This document shows, piece by piece, positions 62,761 to 64,000 of a DNA stretch of 64,000 nt. The DNA comes from Segatella copri. GTDB lineage: Bacteria > Bacteroidota > Bacteroidia > Bacteroidales > Bacteroidaceae. Below the pieces are notes generated by a model that had not been told where the DNA came from, did not search any database, and saw nothing but the letters and a program-made list of their open reading frames with translations. Each line of letters begins with the position of its first letter. The stretch's first letter is position 1. The stretch lies in NCBI RefSeq assembly GCF_002224675.1, contig NZ_NMPZ01000013.1, positions 34,378 to 98,377 on the forward strand. Direction: 5' to 3'. The translations under genes and the position numbers were made by a program.

Positions 62761-62973
62761 CTAGAGCACTCCTTTCTCTTTCATGAAATCAACAAGATCT
62801 TCCATCAGATACTCCTTGCTAAAAGTATGGAGCACATCATAGCTTGGGATAATATAATCAGTAAGTATACCAGAAGTCTTTAGACGCTGATATACATCAC
62901 GAGCATTCAATCCCAATCTGCGAGATAAGTTGCCTATGCAATATGTTACAAAATCAATATTATCACTATTCAT
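62761..62973 (-). CDS. DUF3791 domain protein
   Basis: A 70-residue protein with the DUF3791 pattern: FVTYCIGNLSRRLGLNARDV then YQRLKTSGILTDYIIPSYDV and LHTFSKEYLMEDLVDFMKEK. DUF3791 genes often sit next to DUF3990 or other short genes in presumed toxin-antitoxin units; function is unproven. Its stop lies 2 nt from the start codon of the PagL-like gene (its downstream neighbour on the minus strand), and a frameshifted DUF2442-like gene lies upstream. Confidence 0.8.
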   Translation of the reverse strand: MNSDNIDFVTYCIGNLSRRLGLNARDVYQRLKTSGILTDYIIPSYDVLHTFSKEYLMEDLVDFMKEKGVL

Positions 62974-63026
62974 AACTTCTGCTTTTTAATAATACCACTA
63001 TTGCTACGCTTACAAAATCTATCCGA

Positions 63027-63276
63027 TTAGTTTGCGCTATAATAAATCGCATTCTCATCATCTTTGCTGTTGCAAAGACCAGCATCAGAAAACAGACCTG
63101 AGAAACAAAGATCTTCATCTAGTTCAGGCCAAGGAATTCCATAACGCCTAAGAAAGAACCTCTGGCACTGTTCCGTTGTAGCCTTTACCAGACGACTCCA
63201 TCGATTAAAAGAATTGAGGATTGTCGTAGTACTCCAGTATGCCATCTACTTTTAGTGTGGATTGTTTCTTATTCAT
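63027..63276 (-). pseudogene. DUF2442-like gene with a one-base frameshift
   Basis: ATG at 63276 starts MNKKQSTLKVDGILEYYDNP then QFF and meets TAA. Removing one T from the TTTT run (63207-63210) fuses it to FNRWSRLVKATTEQ, then YGIPWPELDEDLCFSGLF, which is the DUF2442 signature (GIHWPxLDEDLS-like). The restored product would be about 95 residues. It could be a genuine frameshift mutation or a sequencing or assembly error in a homopolymer. It lies between higA and DUF3791 on the same strand. Confidence 0.65.
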
Positions 63277-63294
63277 ATCTTCTCTTCAGCTTTT

Positions 63295-63639
63295 TTACAA
63301 GGCTACTGCCACCCTCCTTACCTTAGCCAATCTAGCCATAAAAGTAGTATCACTTTTTGTAGATTGCAAATTATATCTCATCTGCATTTTCAACAAAGGC
63401 TCAGCATTCACTCCAAGTGCAGCCTCAAAGAGTAGAGCTGTTTTTTCCGTCACAGGGCGACGTGCATTCAGAATTTCGTTCAGAGCAGAATAGGCAATAC
63501 CCATTTCCTCAGCCAACTGTCGCTGAGAAATTCCACGATATTCTATCTCATCCTTCAGAACATCTCCAGGATGCGTAGGAAAAGCCGGAGTCATATCGTT
63601 TGCCCGCATTTCCTTTATTGTTTTTTTATCGTTGCTCAT
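63295..63639 (-). CDS. higA: HigA family antitoxin (XRE-type), without adjacent HigB
   Basis: A 114-residue XRE-family protein. HigA signature MTPAFPTHPGDVLKDEIEYR then GISQRQLAEEMGIAYSALNE (helix-turn-helix) and ILNARRPVTEKTALLFEAAL. The start at 63639 (MSNDKKTIKEMR) is preferred because the promoter and a palindromic operator lie just upstream, inside the longer frame. No HigB toxin lies upstream; the normal order is higB then higA, so it is an orphan antitoxin or its partner is one of the decayed genes behind it. Confidence 0.88.
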   Translation of the reverse strand: MSNDKKTIKEMRANDMTPAFPTHPGDVLKDEIEYRGISQRQLAEEMGIAYSALNEILNARRPVTEKTALLFEAALGVNAEPLLKMQMRYNLQSTKSDTTFMARLAKVRRVAVAL

Positions 63640-63669
63640 AACTACATTATTTATAATAGTTTGATGTTG

Positions 63670-63710
63670 CAAAGATAATATATAAATTCGATATTCACAA
63701 ATTTTGTGAA
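63670..63710 (-). promoter_or_regulatory. higA promoter with palindromic operator over the -33 box
   Basis: On the minus strand, TTTG inside the palindrome TTCACAA-AAT-TTGTGAA (63694-63710), a 20-nt spacer, then TATCTTTG (63670-63677). Binding of HigA here would block the promoter (autorepression). Confidence 0.7.
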
Positions 63711-64000
63711 GGAAACTTTGGCTAAACAACAATAATTGTGATTATCTATGTTAAAAATCATAAGATTTGATTACTTCCCGACTTGCAACTCAGCTCTTAT
63801 TCATGAAATATGTCACAATATCTATTTTGCAAGTCTTTGTTTTCAAGATATTTAGTTTTGGTGACCTTCATCTGATGAACCCCACCAACTTTTCGATTCT
63901 ACCAAGCATAAACTAGAAGAAACGGTGAAGGCTACTGATAAGCCTCCACCGTTTGTTACTTTATTTCGTTGCTCTAACGAATATATAACATTACCTAGTT
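63711..64000. other. Gene-poor right edge with a terminator
   Basis: No open frame I can support. A hairpin AACGGTGAAGGC / GCCTCCACCGTT (63921-63953) with T-rich flank on either side probably ends a minus-strand gene beyond the window. Confidence 0.5.

Overview
The window looks like a chromosomal segment of a gut Bacteroidales of the Prevotellaceae, most like Segatella (Prevotella) copri. This rests on the recurring TAnnTTTG -7 promoter element with a TTG/TTTG -33 box 19-20 nt upstream, a short Bacteroidota-type primary sigma factor, DPP IV-like S9 peptidases, SusC-like TonB receptors and Bacteroidales domain families (DUF4391, DUF5074, DUF3791, HU-HIG, DUF3874). The species is inferred from recognition, not from a search.

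Layout. 0-6.5 kb: a three-gene DNA-processing and probable anti-phage operon (type III-like Res cut by the window edge, PLD/SNF2-like helicase, DUF4391). 6.5-12.5 kb: a frameshifted micro-ORF, a DAACS symporter, an AAA-ATPase/PD-(D/E)XK protein, a 228-bp inverted-repeat element, and a convergent vapE/HU-wHTH pair. 12.7-19.5 kb: housekeeping genes (gdhA, YkvA, RNase P RNA on the minus strand, htrA, rpoD). 19.5-26.7 kb: DPP IV, a GldB-like lipoprotein, and a mtaB - yhcC - glycosyltransferase operon. 26.7-36.4 kb: a micro-lipoprotein, an MFS exporter, a second S9 peptidase, a TonB-type receptor, and two PLP enzymes of sulfur amino-acid metabolism. 36.4-45.2 kb: a Pif1-like helicase, a nitroreductase, a cobalamin-riboswitch-controlled btuB-DUF5074 operon, and umuC-umuD.

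45.2-56 kb is a polyol/fructose catabolic region: an FHS permease with mannitol 2-dehydrogenase, a GPH symporter with a sorbitol-type dehydrogenase, a PfkB fructokinase, and two paralogous LacI regulators. The polyol dehydrogenases would yield fructose and the kinase fructose phosphate. The three target promoters carry the same three-site LacI-type operator array, with identical internal spacing and a nearly fixed distance (45-46 nt) to the -7 box. This is the strongest regulatory signal in the window.

56-64 kb: outer membrane protein, VOC, cupin, NUDIX and GAF (free Met-R-sulfoxide reductase) genes, followed by a mosaic segment. There a tannase-like esterase and a truncated DUF4143 ATPase lie between the GAF gene and a displaced remnant of a GAF 3' end. 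A PagL-like deacylase and a decaying toxin-antitoxin-like cluster (DUF3791, frameshifted DUF2442, HigA) follow. Three copies of a palindromic REP-like element (26.2, 28.3 and 35.0 kb) are scattered between genes. I saw no CRISPR array, tRNA, rRNA operon or intact transposase.
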